Source of the DNA: Phymatolithon calcareum
Lineage: Eukaryota; Rhodophyta; Florideophyceae; Hapalidiales
Length of the DNA: 64,000 nucleotides
Reading direction: 5' to 3'
Assembly: GCA_977006965.1 (NCBI GenBank)
Contig: OZ345359.1
Coordinates: 1,798,001 to 1,862,000 of the forward strand
Below, in pieces: positions 62,190 to 64,000 of the stretch. The first letter of the stretch is position 1; each line of letters begins with the position of its first letter. The notes below the pieces were generated by a model. That model searched no databases. It worked only from the letters and a program-made list of their open reading frames with translations, and had not been told where the DNA came from. The position numbers and the translations under genes are program-made.

Positions 62190-64000
62190 ACTCCTTTGTA
62201 GTGCACAGCCATTAATAAGGCAAGTAACTCAAGGTCTCCAAACGGGTGCTCCGGACGCGCGTTATCGTTGATCGCTTTTAGTCCGAGATGCGGTCGGGAA
62301 GTAATCCAAGACACCTCCTGTGCCTTCGCGATGGGAAATGATCGTGGGTTCCGATCAAAAGTGGATCGGGTCCAATTTGTACGTCTAGTCAGCATGCTTG
62401 TCGGGCTACATGCCGACAGAATGCCGATCCGTGACGATCGAACGACCATGATATGTTGAAATGCACAGCACAAGGCATAGATGAATCCTGCGGATTTCTA
62501 AATCCGTTGTGGGAGTAGGATACTTCCCGGCCCTTGTGTGAATCTCAACCGACGATTTGCACTTGTAGCAAAAGCAAAAGGTAATGGCATCTGAACAATT
62601 CACCAAGGTCATGATCACTGAACCGACGTGAGAGAGGGCGAATGCTGGGCTCCCAGGGCGCGGGTTCGACTTGGGGCGGGAGCGATAGCTGGTGCATGAG
62701 ATAGTTGGAGGATGGCAGACGTTGAGGCACCGGTCGCTATCTCCTATGCATCGATACAGGAGGACGTCGGAACGTGCACGAGATTGAATTTTGTGCTTGA
62801 GAGCACTTCGCAGTGCCGCTGATCGATCAAATGTTTTCGTTCGGTGATGGTGAGGCATAATGTGGGATGGATGAAATGCTGTACATATTTCACAAGTACT
62901 CCCTGTCAGCATTGATCAGAGCTTGTATTTGAGACAAGTATTCAAGCTGGGGTAACATGTGCCAGAGGTTAGACACCGAATTTGAAAAAATGAGCAAATG
63001 AGACGGGGATTGCACATAAAGAGTGTAATCACATATACAGGGACTGATTTTCTACATTCAGTTTCTGCTCAACCCTGCCGCACGATGCTCTGCACGACAG
63101 TAAAGCAGCATGAGGGTCTATGCGGCACGGGACAAAGCTGTATTGCTGCATGCGTACGCATTGCCTCCGGTAGGGCCTATTAGGCACCACTGAAGCATGT
63201 GCCGCGAAAACTGCCAACGAATTTTGCAGACGTGCCTTCTCTCACGAGCACTGATAGAGGCAATGCAACGCCCGTACCTGCAGACAGTGATACTGCACAG
63301 TCTGCCACGATAAAGTTTTAATTCTTATTGTCTCGCTTTTCCTCAATCCACAGCGGATAAACATTTCTACTAATTTTTGTCATGCTCTGCATGAGTTGGG
63401 CGGTGAATGCGATCCGGGGCTCCGTGCACGATGCACGACATAAGCTGCTAAGCAAACACCTGTCTGTAAAGAACGCTCACATCACCGCGATTGCATTACA
63501 AGATTAGATGGTCAAGGATGTGAGACGAGAATGTGAAGCGCAGAAAGGTTCGTGGTAGCGCTGAGTCGATGATGGTATTCCAAGCACGAAAACACCATTT
63601 GAAAGCAGGAAAGTCTATGTGTGAACTGGAAGGGGTTATTCAACAGTACCCGAGAAAATCAATTTAGGACAAAATAATCACTGATCTTCAGAAGTGCTCT
63701 ATTCCGCTGTGCTGCACGACGAACTGTCCTGAACGCCGATCACGTGGAAGGCTCGACTGAGCAAAGTTGATCTTGCCCTACCCCGACTGCCGTTGAGTCA
63801 GCCCCGCATGGATGTTTACTCATATCGACAATAAACATTAAGATAATCCTTCTCCATCACCAATGACTTGCATTTGATGGAGCATGTGCAGCCGCCACTG
63901 TGTGCAACGAAGACTTCGCCACAGAATCAAAGCAGGAATGCAGGTGGCTCTAAGATCATGCCAGTTTATCAATTCTCTCTGAATGGGACAGTCACTGCCC
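62190..64000. other. No gene supported
   Basis: Several open frames under 170 codons on both strands without recognisable motifs. One B-box-like word near 62665 (GGGTTCGACTT) has no matching T-stem or acceptor stem, so no tRNA is called. Confidence 0.5.

Noticed and set aside
62640-62710. Possible tRNA (GGGTTCGACTT word)
   Set aside because: No complementary T-stem, anticodon arm or acceptor stem could be drawn.
62406-62912. 168-codon minus frame
   Set aside because: Cys/Ser/Arg-rich without motif; overlapping frames on both strands.

Overview
The window reads as nuclear DNA of a photosynthetic eukaryote, most likely a red alga (florideophyte type). The recognisable genes are intron-poor: two have one short GT-AG intron (82 and 101 bp) and the rest are single-exon. 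Several products carry N-terminal extensions that look plastid- or organelle-directed. Most of the remaining sequence is decayed transposable elements of many classes. No bacterial operon, rRNA, convincing tRNA or CRISPR structure was seen. The taxon is an inference; no database was searched.

Layout. (1) 1-34 kb is repeat-dominated. It holds a Ty3/gypsy chromodomain remnant (1.4-1.9 kb), a SWIM/CCHC Mutator-like element with intact ends (2.7-4.2 kb), one host gene (atypical SDR, 4.9-5.7 kb), a 5'-truncated LINE inserted inside a SINE (6.4-9.3 kb), a second Mutator-like element (11.9-13.3 kb), a complete 6.6 kb Ty1/copia element with both LTRs and a 5-bp target duplication (15.6-22.2 kb), a Crypton-like tyrosine recombinase (25.5-27.3 kb), the 5' end of a second copia element with a half-tRNA primer site (27.5-28.6 kb), a histone-H3-like pseudogene (29.5 kb), a decayed Sel1-type repeat array (30 kb) and a piggyBac-like element (32.8-34.2 kb). 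(2) 34.7-48.4 kb is the gene-rich core: a 315-codon ORF of unknown function, PEX10, argininosuccinate synthase, a P/U-type cyclin, small conserved-looking ORFs, tRNA dimethylallyltransferase, a spliced putative plastid protein, a putative thylakoid-lumen protein and an acidic putative plastid protein. (3) 47.5-62.2 kb is a tandem segmental duplication (unit A about 47.47-55.99 kb, unit B about 56.77-62.18 kb). Each unit keeps one intact copy of a 63-codon proline-rich ORF and one of a 103-codon Ser/Pro-rich ORF; two broken copies of the latter lie at the junction. The units differ by datable insertions: a 1.09 kb element, a piggyBac-like element and a LINE piece in A; a Mutator-like element, a poly(A) retro-insertion and a SINE in B. 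(4) 62.2-64 kb shows nothing I can support.

Functionally the host genes are housekeeping: arginine synthesis, peroxisome biogenesis, tRNA modification, cell-cycle or phosphate-type cyclin and plastid proteins. They show no evident pathway link. The distinctive content is the transposon ecology: several insertions can be bounded exactly by target duplications or by comparing the two duplicated units, and snap-back palindromes occur within two of the Mutator-like elements.
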